Part shown: in pieces, positions 24,975 through 35,245 of the stretch
Layout: each line of letters begins with the position of its first letter
Numbering within the stretch: position 1 is the first letter of the stretch
Source: Clostridium kluyveri DSM 555
Lineage (GTDB): Bacteria > Bacillota > Clostridia > Clostridiales > Clostridiaceae
NCBI RefSeq assembly: GCF_000016505.1
Contig: NC_009706.1
Location: 3,162,001 to 3,226,000, forward strand
Length of the DNA: 64,000 nucleotides
Direction of reading: 5' to 3'
Position numbers and translations under genes: made by a program
Notes under the pieces: generated by a model
What the model saw: the letters and a program-made list of their open reading frames with translations, nothing else
Told to the model about the DNA's origin: nothing
Database searches by the model: none

Positions 24975-26747
24975 TTATTTTACTTCTATTCCTAGATCCT
25001 TCAGCTGAGATTTATCCACTGAATTTGGTGCTTCTGTTAAAGGACAAAATGCATTTTGGTTTTTAGGAAAAGCTATAACATCTTTTATATTATCAGTACC
25101 CGCTAAAAACATTATCATTCTGTCAAATCCATAAGCAAGTCCTCCATGAGGTGGTGGTCCAAATTTAAGGGCTTCCAGAAAATATCCAAATTTATTCCAG
25201 GCAGTGTCTTTTGAAATGCCAATTGCCCCAAACATTTTTTCCTGAAGCTTAGTATCATGTATCCTTATACTTCCTCCACCCAGTTCTTCTCCATTTAACA
25301 CTATATCATATGCCTTTGCTCTTACCTTTTCCGGATTACTTTCTAAATACTGTATGTCTTCATCCATAGGCATGACAAAAGGATGATGTTCTGCCTGATA
25401 TCTATTCTCCTCTTCATTATAAGATAAAAGAGGAAATTCCGTTATCCATACGAATTTAAAATCATTATTTCCTTCCAATATACCCGTTTGTTTAGCCATG
25501 TGAATTCTGAGGGCACCCAAGCTTTCAAATACAACTTTATTTTTATCCGCTACTATAAGTATTAGATCTCCCTCTGCTGCTTCCATTTTATTTAATATAT
25601 TCTGGGTATCTTCCTCTGTTAGAAACTTTGATATGGAACATTTGATTCCTTCCTTTTTATAGGCCATCCATATAAGTCCTGATGCGCCATAGGTCTTCAC
25701 AAATTCAACTAACTTATCTAGTTGTTTTCTGCCAAGAGCAGCAGAACCGGTAACTTTTATGGCCCTTACAGAGCCTCCATTTTCCAGTGCATTTTGGAAT
25801 ACTTTAAAATCCACGCCTTTAACAACTTCACTTATATCATTTATTTCCATGCCAAACCTTAGATCCGGCTTATCACTGCCGTACTTATCCATAGCAGTTT
25901 TATAGGTCATTCTTTCTATAGGAAGCTTTACATCCACATCCAGTATCTGTTTAAATACCCTTTGAATAAGTCTCTCATTTAAATCCATTACTTCTTCCTG
26001 ATCTACAAAGGAAATCTCCATGTCTACCTGGGTGAATTCAGGCTGTCTGTTAGCTCTTAAATCCTCATCCCTGAAACACTTTGCTATTTGAAAATATCTG
26101 TCATACCCAGAAACCATTAAAAGCTGTTTAAATAACTGTGGGGATTGAGGAAGTGCATAATATTTCCCCTTATAATTTCTGCTGGGTACGAGATAATCTC
26201 TGGCACCTTCTGGTGTACTTTTCCCAAGTATAGGAGTTTCTATTTCTAAAAATCCCTGTTCATCTAGAAAATCTCTTATGACTTTTGCAGTTTTATGTCT
26301 TAACATAAATATTCTCTGCATATCCGGTCTTCTTAAATCAAGATATCTATACTTAAGTCTTATATTTTCAGCTGCATCTAAATTTTCTTTTATGTATATC
26401 GGAGGAGTTTCAGACTCTGAAAATATTTTTATATATTCTCCTTTTAATTCTACCATCCCCGTTGGAATTTCCATATTAGGAGATTCCCTTTTTACAATGG
26501 TCCCTACTGCAGCTATACAGTATTCTGACTTTACACTATCTGATTTTTCAAAGGCCTCCTTATTTATTGCTTCCCCGAATACTATTTGAAGTATTCCTGT
26601 CCTATCTCTTAAGTCTACGAATACAAGACCTCCCAAATTTCTCTTTCTCTGAACCCAGCCCATAACAGTAATTTTATCCCCTATATTTGCTTCTGTTAAC
26701 CCCCCGCACATACAGGTTCTCTTAAGTGTTTTCAATTCTTCTCCCAT
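24975..26747 (-). CDS. aspS: Aspartyl-tRNA synthetase
   Basis: The 590-residue bacterial-type class II synthetase has an N-terminal OB-fold anticodon domain (GDKITVMGWVQRKRNLGGLV), motif 2 (FQIAKCFRDEDLRANRQPEF), a GAD insertion domain and motif 3 (GLAYGFDRMIMFLAG). It charges tRNA-Asp in the cytoplasm. Length is normal for bacterial AspRS (about 590). It lies 86 bp downstream of hisS on the same strand, the usual Firmicutes pair. No T-box leader motif (AGGGTGGAACCGCG) is seen in front. Whether it is discriminating or also charges tRNA-Asn cannot be told from this window. Confidence 0.98.
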   Translation of the reverse strand: MGEELKTLKRTCMCGGLTEANIGDKITVMGWVQRKRNLGGLVFVDLRDRTGILQIVFGEAINKEAFEKSDSVKSEYCIAAVGTIVKRESPNMEIPTGMVELKGEYIKIFSESETPPIYIKENLDAAENIRLKYRYLDLRRPDMQRIFMLRHKTAKVIRDFLDEQGFLEIETPILGKSTPEGARDYLVPSRNYKGKYYALPQSPQLFKQLLMVSGYDRYFQIAKCFRDEDLRANRQPEFTQVDMEISFVDQEEVMDLNERLIQRVFKQILDVDVKLPIERMTYKTAMDKYGSDKPDLRFGMEINDISEVVKGVDFKVFQNALENGGSVRAIKVTGSAALGRKQLDKLVEFVKTYGASGLIWMAYKKEGIKCSISKFLTEEDTQNILNKMEAAEGDLILIVADKNKVVFESLGALRIHMAKQTGILEGNNDFKFVWITEFPLLSYNEEENRYQAEHHPFVMPMDEDIQYLESNPEKVRAKAYDIVLNGEELGGGSIRIHDTKLQEKMFGAIGISKDTAWNKFGYFLEALKFGPPPHGGLAYGFDRMIMFLAGTDNIKDVIAFPKNQNAFCPLTEAPNSVDKSQLKDLGIEVK

Positions 26748-26833
26748 AATTATATCTCCATTATATACTTAAGCATATAAAAGATTTTCAACTCCTATCC
26801 TAATTATTATTTGAATATTTCAAGTTTTACAAA

Positions 26834-28084
26834 CTACATTCTGGTTAAATTTAAAATTGCACTTAAATCTCCCAAACTGATTTCAAACTGCTGCCCGTCT
26901 TCCATCCTCTTGAATTTGGCAATACCAGATTCAATTTCATTTTCACCCAGTATAACTGTAAACCTTGCATTTATCTTATTGGCATATTTCATTTCTGCCT
27001 TTACACTTCTATTCATATGGTCATATTCACATCTTACATTTTTTTCTCTTAATTTATTTGTCAGCGTTAAAGCCTTTATTCTAGCCTTGTCTCCAATAAT
27101 TCCTATATATAAATCTATATAGGGAAGTTTGGGTATTTCTATACCATTTTCACTGAGCGTAAGAAGTGTTCTTTCTATTCCCATGCCAAATCCCACTGCA
27201 GGCATTTTAGGTCCTCCAACTTCTTCTATAAGATAATCATATCTTCCCCCGCCGCATATGGTTATATTCTTATTGATTATTTCAAATACGGTTTTACTAT
27301 AATAATCAAGTCCTCTCACTATTAGGGGATTTATTTTATATCCTATTCCAAGACCTTCAAGATACATCTTGAGACTTTCAAAATGCTCCCTGCACTCATC
27401 ACACAAGTGGTGAAGCATCAAAGGTGCATCTTTAACTATTTCCCTGCAGCTTTTCTCCTTGCAATCCAATATTCTCATAGGGTTTTTATGGAATCTGGTT
27501 TTACAGGTATCACAGATATTGTCATATTGCTTAGACAAAAAAGTCTTCAATATATCATTATATTCCTTCCTGCACTTGGAACAACCTATACTGTTTATAT
27601 TGAGTTCTATTCCGTCTACCCCAAGCTCCTCATAAATTCTCATGGCAAGACTTATTACTTCTGCATCCAGTGAAGCTTCTCTGGAACCAAAAGCTTCTAT
27701 GCCAAACTGATGATGTTCTCTAAGCCTTCCCTTTTGAACATTTTCATATCTTAAAACTGGCGTAAAATAAAATAATTTTGTGGGCTGTGCCTCATTGTAC
27801 AAACTGCCTTCCACAAAGGCCCTTACTGCAGGAGATGTACCTTCTGGTTTTAAAGTAAGGCTCCTTCCTGCCCTGTCTAGAAATGTATACATTTCTTTTT
27901 GTACTACATCAGTAGTTTCCCCTACTCCCCTTTGAAAAAGTTCTGTATATTCAAATACAGGCGTCCTTATTTCTCTATATCCATAAGAATCTGCTATATT
28001 TTTGAATTTATCTTCTAAATAGTGCCATTTATAAGACTCCGTAGGTAATATATCTTTTGTACCTTTGGGTGCTTGTATAGCCAT
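26834..28084 (-). CDS. hisS: Histidyl-tRNA synthetase
   Basis: The 416-residue class II synthetase starts [16 protein letters not shown]. It shows motif 2 ([16 protein letters not shown]), the histidine-binding block [14 protein letters not shown], motif 3 ([14 protein letters not shown]) and a C-terminal anticodon-binding domain. A Cys-rich insert ([39 protein letters not shown]) between about residues 180 and 240 looks like a zinc-binding element, as in many clostridial HisRS. It is preceded by hemZ with a 36-bp gap and followed by aspS. Confidence 0.98.
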   Translation of the reverse strand: MAIQAPKGTKDILPTESYKWHYLEDKFKNIADSYGYREIRTPVFEYTELFQRGVGETTDVVQKEMYTFLDRAGRSLTLKPEGTSPAVRAFVEGSLYNEAQPTKLFYFTPVLRYENVQKGRLREHHQFGIEAFGSREASLDAEVISLAMRIYEELGVDGIELNINSIGCSKCRKEYNDILKTFLSKQYDNICDTCKTRFHKNPMRILDCKEKSCREIVKDAPLMLHHLCDECREHFESLKMYLEGLGIGYKINPLIVRGLDYYSKTVFEIINKNITICGGGRYDYLIEEVGGPKMPAVGFGMGIERTLLTLSENGIEIPKLPYIDLYIGIIGDKARIKALTLTNKLREKNVRCEYDHMNRSVKAEMKYANKINARFTVILGENEIESGIAKFKRMEDGQQFEISLGDLSAILNLTRM

Positions 28085-28120
28085 AATGATTTACTTCCTT
28101 CCTAAATTTTTTTTGTTTGA

Positions 28121-29569
28121 CTATGAAATTGGAAAGTTTCCATAAAGAGTGTTTAAAAGCATTATCTTTTTCTTTACCATTTCCTCTGTTCTATTTACAT
28201 ATTCTTTTACATCCTTTATATTTCCATGTCTTTCTAATCTGTTTTCCTCTAAAAATACTACTTTGGTAACAGCATCAGCTCCACAGCCTATTATAGTCTG
28301 CCTCTCTTCAACCATTTCTATATTATAGAGTCCAAAATTATACCTTGCAGCGTACCCTATATTCTCCATATTACCCACCATGTTTTTTTGTCTGTATAAA
28401 TAATAAGGTTCCATATTTAAAGCTTCAGCAGCCCTGGCTGTTCTTTCATACATAAGATTTAATTCCACTGCATCTGGAGTTAAATATTTTGTATTATTTA
28501 TCATATTTTCATAAAGTTTAGATCCTCTTTTAACAGACATGCCATGTACTGTCAAGCTATCTGGAGAAAGTTTTTCTATTTCAGTGCAAGTTTTGTCTAT
28601 ATGCTCAATCCCTTCTCCGGGAAGTCCCACAATTATATCCATATTTATATTGTCAAACCCACACTCTCTTGCCATATGAAATTTTTCTTTTATATCCTCT
28701 ACCCTATGATTTCTCCCAATAAATTCGAGAGTACTGTCATTCATGGTTTGCGGGTTTATACTTATCCTGTTCACCCCATATTTTTTCATGGTTTTCAATT
28801 TATTTAAAGTCATACTGTCAGGCCTGCCGCACTCTACATTAAACTCTTTTATTCTATGTCCATATACAAAATTATCATATATTTCACAGATTATTTTTTT
28901 GAATTTTTCATCATCAACAGAAGTAGGGGTACCTCCTCCAAAATATATACATTCTATATTCAATTTATTTTTTTTAATATAGCTTGAAATCTGCCTTATT
29001 TCATAGATCAAACTTTCAATATAAGGTTCTACTAAATCCTTAAAATTTTCAATAGGATTGGAAGTAAAAGAACAGTAAAGACATCTGGTAGGACAAAAGG
29101 GCATTCCCACATATACACTTATATTCCTGCTGTGTGTATTCACCAGGTCTTTTTCCTTTGCTGCTACATTTATGCAAAGCTCTGCTTTGCGTCTTTCACA
29201 ACAAAAATGATTACGAAAGTATTCAACTATACCTTCGTAATTTTCCCCTTTCTCTATAAGTTCCAGTGCTATTTTACTTGGCCTTATGCCAATCAAAGTT
29301 CCCCAGGGCAATTTTTTGCAGGTTCTATCACTAAAATATAGAAATATTATCTTTCTTATATTTTCCTTTTCTTTCAAACAGCTTTCAAATTTACCTTCAT
29401 AAACTTCATTATCATGTTTTATTATAACTCTATCTATTAATATTTCTATATTAAAATCCCAATTATCCTTTTCTACAAAAATTATATTTGAAAATTCATA
29501 GAATAAATTTATTATTTGAAAAATATGATATCTATACCTCTCACAATTTAATTTAACCTTCACTTCCAT
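28121..29569 (-). CDS. hemZ: HemZ-like radical SAM coproporphyrinogen dehydrogenase
   Basis: The 482-residue product has a radical SAM cluster motif in MPFCPTRCLYCSFTSN (Cys-x3-Cys-x2-Cys, about residue 165), the SAM-binding YFGGGTPTS, the NVECGRPDSM strand and the GLPGEG motif of the HemN/HemZ family. The N-terminal 160 residues (with WGTLIGIRPSKIALELIE) are typical of HemZ. HemZ is proposed to act in anaerobic oxidation of coproporphyrinogen III, though activity is unproven in many clostridia that lack full haem synthesis. It lies between the MBL hydrolase and hisS, a common Firmicutes arrangement. Confidence 0.9.
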   Translation of the reverse strand: MEVKVKLNCERYRYHIFQIINLFYEFSNIIFVEKDNWDFNIEILIDRVIIKHDNEVYEGKFESCLKEKENIRKIIFLYFSDRTCKKLPWGTLIGIRPSKIALELIEKGENYEGIVEYFRNHFCCERRKAELCINVAAKEKDLVNTHSRNISVYVGMPFCPTRCLYCSFTSNPIENFKDLVEPYIESLIYEIRQISSYIKKNKLNIECIYFGGGTPTSVDDEKFKKIICEIYDNFVYGHRIKEFNVECGRPDSMTLNKLKTMKKYGVNRISINPQTMNDSTLEFIGRNHRVEDIKEKFHMARECGFDNINMDIIVGLPGEGIEHIDKTCTEIEKLSPDSLTVHGMSVKRGSKLYENMINNTKYLTPDAVELNLMYERTARAAEALNMEPYYLYRQKNMVGNMENIGYAARYNFGLYNIEMVEERQTIIGCGADAVTKVVFLEENRLERHGNIKDVKEYVNRTEEMVKKKIMLLNTLYGNFPIS

Positions 29570-29611
29570 CTCAGCAGCCCCTCCACCTATGAATGATTGG
29601 ACCTAGAATAA

Positions 29612-30211
29612 TTACAGAAAAGGATTATGCATCTTTTCCTCCCCTACAAAGGTCTTAGGTCCATGGCCTGATAACACTACAGTTTCATTTGGTAAAACTA
29701 TAATTTTAGTTTTTATACTATCTATAATTGTTTCAAAATCTCCCCCTGGAAAATCAGTTCTTCCAATGGAGCCTTGAAACAGTGTATCTCCTGAAAATAC
29801 TACTTTATCTGTTAAAAAGCTTACACCCCCCGGAGTATGCCCTGGTGTATAAATAGCCTTTAACTTTATATCTCCGATTTCAAATATCTGATTGTCTTTA
29901 ATATAAAGTGGAGCCTCATTTCCTATATTTCCATATACAAAAGCTCCCTGCTGCACCATTTTATAATCCTTCTCACTTATTGCTACAGGGGCATTATATT
30001 TATTTTTCAATTCTACTACGGCACCTGTATGGTCTATATGTCCATGGGTCAGCAGTATATATTTCACTTTACATTTTGAATCCTCCACAGCTTTTATTAT
30101 CTGCGGGGCATCTCCACCTGGATCAATTACCGCACACTGCAAGCTGCCCTCATCTATTAATATATAGCAATTAGTCCCATAAGATCCCACAACCAAACTT
30201 TTTATTTTCAT
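29612..30211 (-). CDS. MBL-fold hydrolase (YqgX/glyoxalase II-like)
   Basis: The 199-residue metallo-beta-lactamase-fold protein has the metal motif THGHIDHTG and further ligands in YTPGHTPGG, FSGDTLF and LSGHGPKT. The short length and lack of a C-terminal glyoxalase II domain match the YqgX group, whose substrates are small thioesters or unknown. It is cytoplasmic (no signal). It lies between dtd and hemZ on the same strand, in the conserved dtd-MBL-hemZ-hisS-aspS run. The ATG at 30211 has GGAGG 7 bp upstream. Confidence 0.9.
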   Translation of the reverse strand: MKIKSLVVGSYGTNCYILIDEGSLQCAVIDPGGDAPQIIKAVEDSKCKVKYILLTHGHIDHTGAVVELKNKYNAPVAISEKDYKMVQQGAFVYGNIGNEAPLYIKDNQIFEIGDIKLKAIYTPGHTPGGVSFLTDKVVFSGDTLFQGSIGRTDFPGGDFETIIDSIKTKIIVLPNETVVLSGHGPKTFVGEEKMHNPFL

Positions 30212-30292
30212 AAATATACCTCCCTAAAATATTAGTTAGTGTAAAGTTTTCTACACTACTTGTTAAATTTTAATTAGTAACATATAATTCTA

Positions 30293-30742
30293 TTAAAAAA
30301 TTTTCTCACTGTCTACCATAATAGTTACCGGACCGTCATTTTCTATGGAAACCAGCATATCTGCTCCAAATTCTCCTGTTTGAACATTATGGACTGAATC
30401 TTTACACTGATCTATAAATTCATTGTAGACGCTCCTTGCCTTTTCTCCCCCTAAAGCTTTTATAAAGCTGGGTCTTCTGCCTTTTCTGCAATCTCCGTAT
30501 AATGTGAATTGAGAAATTATAAGTAACTCTCCTTGAACATCCAGAAGAGATTTATTGAGCTTTCCCTCTTCATCTTCAAATATTCTGAGATTTAATATCT
30601 TATCTTTCATATAGGATATATCTTCTTTTTTATCTTCTACAGATATACCCAAAAGTACATTTAACCCTTTTCCTATTTCACCTATAATTTTTCCATCCAC
30701 TTCAACTTTAGATCTTTTTACCCTTTGAACCACTGCTCGCAT
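30293..30742 (-). CDS. dtd: D-aminoacyl-tRNA deacylase
   Basis: The 149-residue product starts [17 protein letters not shown], the usual Dtd N-terminus. It carries the [17 protein letters not shown] block (active-site Ser-Gln) and the cross-subunit GPVTI motif ([11 protein letters not shown]). It removes D-amino acids and glycine from wrongly charged tRNAs. The start is at ATG 30742 because GGGAG lies 8 bp before it; an in-frame GTG at 30751 falls inside that spacing. It sits between relA and the MBL gene. Confidence 0.96.
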   Translation of the reverse strand: MRAVVQRVKRSKVEVDGKIIGEIGKGLNVLLGISVEDKKEDISYMKDKILNLRIFEDEEGKLNKSLLDVQGELLIISQFTLYGDCRKGRRPSFIKALGGEKARSVYNEFIDQCKDSVHNVQTGEFGADMLVSIENDGPVTIMVDSEKIF

Positions 30743-30816
30743 GTATAACACTCCCTTTAAGCTATCCTCAAATCAACAACAAAAGTATTATTTATTTGAA
30801 AGCAGCCAATTAATGA

Positions 30817-32997
30817 TCAATTTTTTGTCCTATAAGCATAAATAATACCCTTTATTTTTCTAAACTTCTTTATTACCTCTTTAATATCTTCTCTATTTAA
30901 TATTTTTAATTTTATATTGATAATAGATACTCCATTTTTAGGAGGTTTGGTATTTACAGCATACAACGTAGCCTTGCTCTGACTTATAATTTCTACTATT
31001 TCAGCTAGAAGTCTTTCTCTATTTTCCGCTTTTATTTGAATTTCTGTAATATATTCTGTCCCTTTAGGATTTCCCCAACTCACTTCTATCAATTTAGTGT
31101 CCTTATTTTTTAGAGGCAACTGCATATTTTTACAATCTCTTCTATGGATAGATACCCCCCTGCCTTTGGTTATATATCCTATTATAGAATCTCCAGGTAC
31201 TGCATTGCAACATTTTGCAAATCTTACCAGTACATTGGTCTCTCCTTTTACAATCACTCCCGGAGATTTTTTGATTTTTTTATCTGTAGATTTATCCGCA
31301 TATTTATTAAGCTTATCTTCCAGTTTACTCCAGTCCTCCCCACCTGGTTTGGAGATTTTTATATACATTTCCTTCATTTTCAGAACAACAGTGGATGGAT
31401 TTATAGCACCAATTCCCACGGAAGCATAAAGATCATCTACAGAATTTATATTGTACTTTTTAAGTACAACCTCTATAATCTCTCCCTTTGCAATCTCACC
31501 AAAGTTATACCCCTGCTTTTTTGTTTCTCTTTCTAAAAGTTCTTTGCCTTTTACTATATTTTCTTCCCTTCTGGCTTTTTTAAACCAGGATCTTATTTTG
31601 CTCTTTGCCTGATTACTCTTAACTATATTCAGCCAGTCAATACTTGGTCCTTTGGGGGTATTTGACACAAATACCTCTACAATTTCTCCTGTTTTAAGAT
31701 GATAGTCTAGTGGAACCATTTTTCCACTGACTTTTGCCCCTACACAACTGTTTCCTATATCAGTGTGTATTTTATAGGCAAAATCTATGGGAGTAGCTTC
31801 ATAGGGCAAATTTATAACAGTACCCTTTGGTGTAAATACAAATACCTCATCTGAAAATAAATCTATTTTAAATCTTTCCATAAATTCTTCTGCATCTGAA
31901 GTCTCCCTTTGCCATTCCAGCATTTCCCTAAGCCATGTAAGCTTTTTATCTATATCCTCTGCAGTGTCAGCCCCTTCCTTATATTTCCAATGGGCTGCTA
32001 TACCGTATTCTGCAGTTTTATGCATTTCAAAGGTTCTTATCTGTATTTCAAAAGGTTTCCCTTGAGGCCCTATAACAGTAGTATGCAAAGATTGATACAT
32101 ATTTGCCTTTGGCATGGCTATATAATCTTTAAACCTTCCAGGTACAGGCTTATATATAGTGTGTGCTATACCAAGGGCAGCATAACAATCTTTCATCGTA
32201 CTTACTAAAATCCTTACTGCTGTTAAATCAAAAATTTGATCTATTGTTTTATTTTTCTTTACCATTTTTCTATATATGCTGTAAAAATGTTTGGGTCTTC
32301 CTTCAATATCCGTATTTATACCTGCTTTTTGCATATTTTCTCTTAACTTTTTTATTATCTGTTCTATATACTTTTCTCTTTCTACTCTTTTTTCTGAAAT
32401 TTTTCTAACTATAAAATAATATTCATTTTGATTAATATACCTAAAGGCCAGATCTTCAAGTTCCCATTTGATTTTAGACATACCCAGTCTATAAGCTAGG
32501 GGAGCATATATATCAAAGGTTTCTTTTGCTTTTTCTTTTTGTTTTTTAACAGGTAGAAACTTTAGTGTCCTCATATTATGAAGTCTATCTGCAAGCTTTA
32601 TAAGTATAACCCTAATATCATCTGACATGGCAAGAAGCATTTTCCTTACATTGTCTGCCTGCTGCTCTTCTTTTGTTTTATATTCTATTTTTCCAAGTTT
32701 TGTAACACCTTCTACTAAGTTTGCAACTTCCACACTAAATTCTCTACTTACATCTTCCCTGCTAAATTCAGTATCCTCTACTATATCATGAAGCAATCCT
32801 GCTACTATAGTACTTGTATCCATTCCCATTTCTGCCAGTATGCAAGCTACTTCTACAGGATGCATTATATAGGGCTCACCAGATTCTCTTTTTTGCTTTT
32901 TATGAGCTTCATCTGCAAAATAATATGCTTTTTTAACCATTTTTTCATCAATATTATTACAATTTTCATCTATCAATCTCATTAATTTTTCCAACAT
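30817..32997 (-). CDS. relA: Bifunctional (p)ppGpp synthetase/hydrolase
   Basis: The 726-residue product (from ATG 32997) is a long RSH protein. It has an HD hydrolase domain (GLLHDIVEDTEF, with the HD pair at residues 70-71), a synthetase domain (PGRFKDYIAMPKANMYQSLH), a TGS domain (FTPKGTVINLPYEATPIDFA), and C-terminal zinc-finger and ACT domains. HD residues and synthetase residues both look intact, so it should make and degrade (p)ppGpp in the stringent response. The start was chosen because GGGAG lies 7 bp upstream; the in-frame start at 33018 overlaps it. The apt-relA-dtd order is conserved in Firmicutes. Confidence 0.97.
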   Translation of the reverse strand: MLEKLMRLIDENCNNIDEKMVKKAYYFADEAHKKQKRESGEPYIMHPVEVACILAEMGMDTSTIVAGLLHDIVEDTEFSREDVSREFSVEVANLVEGVTKLGKIEYKTKEEQQADNVRKMLLAMSDDIRVILIKLADRLHNMRTLKFLPVKKQKEKAKETFDIYAPLAYRLGMSKIKWELEDLAFRYINQNEYYFIVRKISEKRVEREKYIEQIIKKLRENMQKAGINTDIEGRPKHFYSIYRKMVKKNKTIDQIFDLTAVRILVSTMKDCYAALGIAHTIYKPVPGRFKDYIAMPKANMYQSLHTTVIGPQGKPFEIQIRTFEMHKTAEYGIAAHWKYKEGADTAEDIDKKLTWLREMLEWQRETSDAEEFMERFKIDLFSDEVFVFTPKGTVINLPYEATPIDFAYKIHTDIGNSCVGAKVSGKMVPLDYHLKTGEIVEVFVSNTPKGPSIDWLNIVKSNQAKSKIRSWFKKARREENIVKGKELLERETKKQGYNFGEIAKGEIIEVVLKKYNINSVDDLYASVGIGAINPSTVVLKMKEMYIKISKPGGEDWSKLEDKLNKYADKSTDKKIKKSPGVIVKGETNVLVRFAKCCNAVPGDSIIGYITKGRGVSIHRRDCKNMQLPLKNKDTKLIEVSWGNPKGTEYITEIQIKAENRERLLAEIVEIISQSKATLYAVNTKPPKNGVSIINIKLKILNREDIKEVIKKFRKIKGIIYAYRTKN

Positions 32998-33096
32998 ACT
33001 GATACTCCCTAAAATCAATGGCTGGTTTATAAACCAGCCATTATTTTTTGTTAATATTATATCCTATAGAAAATTATAATTTCAAATTTATACACT

Positions 33097-33615
33097 TTAA
33101 ATGTCATATTTTATTAAAGAAAGTACATCATAACCTTTTAATTTCTCTCTTCCCTTTAAATCTGTCAATTCTATTACAAAATCTATAGTTACAATTTCTC
33201 CACCGGCTTGTTCTATTAACTTAACCACAGAAGATGTAGTTCCTCCTGTTGCAAGCAAATCATCTACTAAAGCTACTCTGTCACCTTTATTTATTGCATC
33301 CTTATGAATTTGAAGTACATCGCTTCCATATTCCAGGTCATATTTAATGCTTAAAGTATCGTAGGGCAATTTCCCCTGTTTTCTAACTGGAACAAAACCT
33401 GCTCCCAGGGTATAGGCTATGGGAGCTCCAAATAAAAAACCCCTGGCCTCCGGTCCCACTACCACGTCAATATTCTTATCCTTTAAATACCCAGCTATTT
33501 TATCTACTGCATATTTAAAAGCATCTTTATCCCGGATCAAAGTGGTTATATCTTTAAAACTTATTCCTTTCTTCGGGAATCCTTCTACTATTCTTATGTT
33601 ATCCTGTAAGTTCAA
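33097..33615 (-). CDS. apt: Adenine phosphoribosyltransferase
   Basis: The 172-residue product has the PRPP-binding motif VALVDDLLATGGTTSSV, the flexible-loop region (RKQGKLPYDTLSIKYDLEYG) and the ARGFLFG loop. It salvages adenine to AMP with PRPP. The start is a TTG at 33615, with GAGGGGG 8 bp upstream. It heads the apt-relA-dtd run. In related genomes recJ lies directly upstream; here the IS607-type element intervenes, so apt may now depend on a promoter in the 33616-33700 region. Confidence 0.97.
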   Translation of the reverse strand: MNLQDNIRIVEGFPKKGISFKDITTLIRDKDAFKYAVDKIAGYLKDKNIDVVVGPEARGFLFGAPIAYTLGAGFVPVRKQGKLPYDTLSIKYDLEYGSDVLQIHKDAINKGDRVALVDDLLATGGTTSSVVKLIEQAGGEIVTIDFVIELTDLKGREKLKGYDVLSLIKYDI

Positions 33616-33699
33616 TTACAATTCCCCCTCAAAAACTTATATAAGCCCATTGACTGACGTACAAACTTTATAAATTTATAAAACTTATTTCCTTTTTCA

Positions 33700-33830
33700 A
33701 TACACCCCATTTTGCCTAAGCTACTTTGGTTTGATATGATGCTCCAAAGGCTTAAATTCGGTCTCGTCAATACCTACATATTAGTAGTATCTTTCATGTG
33801 ATTATCCTACTAATTTATAATTTGCTAAAT
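33700..33830 (-). ncRNA. Probable omega-RNA (TnpB guide scaffold) and element right end
   Basis: Running from inside the tnpB 3' end, the minus strand holds two stem-loops: TTAGTAG/CTACTAA across the tnpB stop (33781-33813), and a longer one around CTTTGG/CCAAAG with an outer TAAG/CTTA stem (33717-33764), ending in GGCAAAATGGGG. TnpB nucleases use an RNA made from this part of the element, with the guide read from just beyond the right end. The exact 3' boundary and guide cannot be fixed by eye. Confidence 0.5.
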
Positions 33831-34965
33831 TAATACTTGCATTTTTATCCCTATCAATTACAATCCCACACGCACATTTATAAATTCTATCAGATAGCTT
33901 TAAATCTTTTTTGATAGCTCCACAACATGAACATTTTTTGCTTGAAGGATAAAATCTATCAGCTTTTACAAATTCAATACCATTCCATTCACATTTTTCT
34001 AAAGTATTTATAAACTTATTGGATGATTGTTCTTGTATAGCTTTAGATAAATGTTTATTTTTTAATAAACCAGTCACGTTCAAGTCCTCAACAACTACTC
34101 TGCTTGGCTTGGTTTTCACTATAGCATTAGTAGTTTGATGAATATGATTTAAACGTATATTGGATATTTTCTTGTGTAGTAACTTAATTTTCTTTTCAAG
34201 TTTTATGATGTTATTTGTTTTATTCGGTTTTTCACTTTTTTTGAAGGCTTTTTCAGATTTCAACTTATCATATTTCCTTGAAATTTGCCTTTGAAGTTTT
34301 AGTAATCTTTTATTTAATTTCTTAACTTTTTTAGATTTATTAATGTTTTTAAAAGGTTTATCAATATTACTTACAACAGCTAGTTCCTTTATTCCTAGAT
34401 CCACGCCAATACTCTCACCAGTGAGACAAAGCTTATGGGTATTTTCTACCTCAAAACCTAAGGATAAATACCAGTGGCGTCCGTTATGTTTTATTCTTGG
34501 ATTAGTTACCTTTATTTTATCTTTTTTATAATTTCCTATGGGAAGTCTGCCTTCATCTTTCATCTTAATAAATCCTATTTTTTCTAATTTAATAAATTTA
34601 TCTTTAACTACAAATTTATTATTTAGATGAAAAAATGAAGTTTCACACTTATTTTTCTTTTTAAATTTAGGATAACCATGTTCACCTTCAAAAAACTCCT
34701 CAAAAGCATCTCCTAAGTCTTTAAGTGCTTGTTGTGGTATTTCCGAAGACACTTCTCTAATCCAAGGATATTCTTCACTATTTCTAAGTTCGGTAAATAT
34801 TTTTCTTAATTCTCCTATTAATAAAGATTTCTTATTTTCTTTATAATAGCTATTTAAGTAAGCTAATCCCCAATTGTAAGTAAATCTTGCAACTCCTGCA
34901 CTTTTCCACATTAATATTTCTTGCTCTTTAGTAGGGTATAATCTAACTTTAATTCCTCTAATCAT
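33802..34965 (-). CDS. tnpB: IS607-type TnpB RNA-guided nuclease
   Basis: The 387-residue product has an N-terminal helix-turn-helix region (IRGIKVRLYPTKEQEILMW), the OrfB core and a RuvC-like nuclease: the first Asp in SIGVDLGIKELAVVS, Glu in SRVVVEDLNVTGL and the last Asp in GIVIDRDKNASINLA. A zinc ribbon (KKCSCCGAIKKDL with CACG) lies between the last two. All catalytic positions appear present and the length is normal, so it may still cut DNA when loaded with its RNA. It overlaps the upstream tnpA remnant by 8 bp, the IS607 arrangement. TnpB is not the transposase; with tnpA broken the element cannot move by itself. Confidence 0.93.
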   Translation of the reverse strand: MIRGIKVRLYPTKEQEILMWKSAGVARFTYNWGLAYLNSYYKENKKSLLIGELRKIFTELRNSEEYPWIREVSSEIPQQALKDLGDAFEEFFEGEHGYPKFKKKNKCETSFFHLNNKFVVKDKFIKLEKIGFIKMKDEGRLPIGNYKKDKIKVTNPRIKHNGRHWYLSLGFEVENTHKLCLTGESIGVDLGIKELAVVSNIDKPFKNINKSKKVKKLNKRLLKLQRQISRKYDKLKSEKAFKKSEKPNKTNNIIKLEKKIKLLHKKISNIRLNHIHQTTNAIVKTKPSRVVVEDLNVTGLLKNKHLSKAIQEQSSNKFINTLEKCEWNGIEFVKADRFYPSSKKCSCCGAIKKDLKLSDRIYKCACGIVIDRDKNASINLANYKLVG

Positions 34966-35245
34966 CTTCAGTAAGTTCCTTAATCATCTTTTTTGTCTTG
35001 TTGGCTCTCTTACCTTGAAGTCTGCAACTAAATACAGTTATTATTTGAACTAAATATTCCACAACTTCTTCTTCCTCAGTCTTTTCAGTATTATCTATAA
35101 TTTCAATTTCAACATTTTTATAATCACATATATTCTTTATAAGTTCATAACCAAACCTAACAAGTCTATCTTTATACAATATTACAATTTTACTAACTTG
35201 ATTTTGAAGAATAAGTTCAATTAATTCATTTAATCCTTTTACCAT
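34958..35245 (-). pseudogene. tnpA: IS607 TnpA serine recombinase, C-terminal fragment
   Basis: About 95 residues match the C-terminal half of IS607-type resolvases: LNELIELILQNQVSKIVILY then KDRLVRFGYELIKNIC (the family's YKDRLSRxGFEL block) and the Glu-rich stretch before IITVFSCRLQGKRA. The N-terminal MerR-like DNA-binding domain and the catalytic serine segment (YARVS) are absent; the ORF upstream of about 35245 is unrelated AT-rich sequence. The fragment cannot catalyse recombination. It overlaps tnpB by 8 bp. Confidence 0.8.
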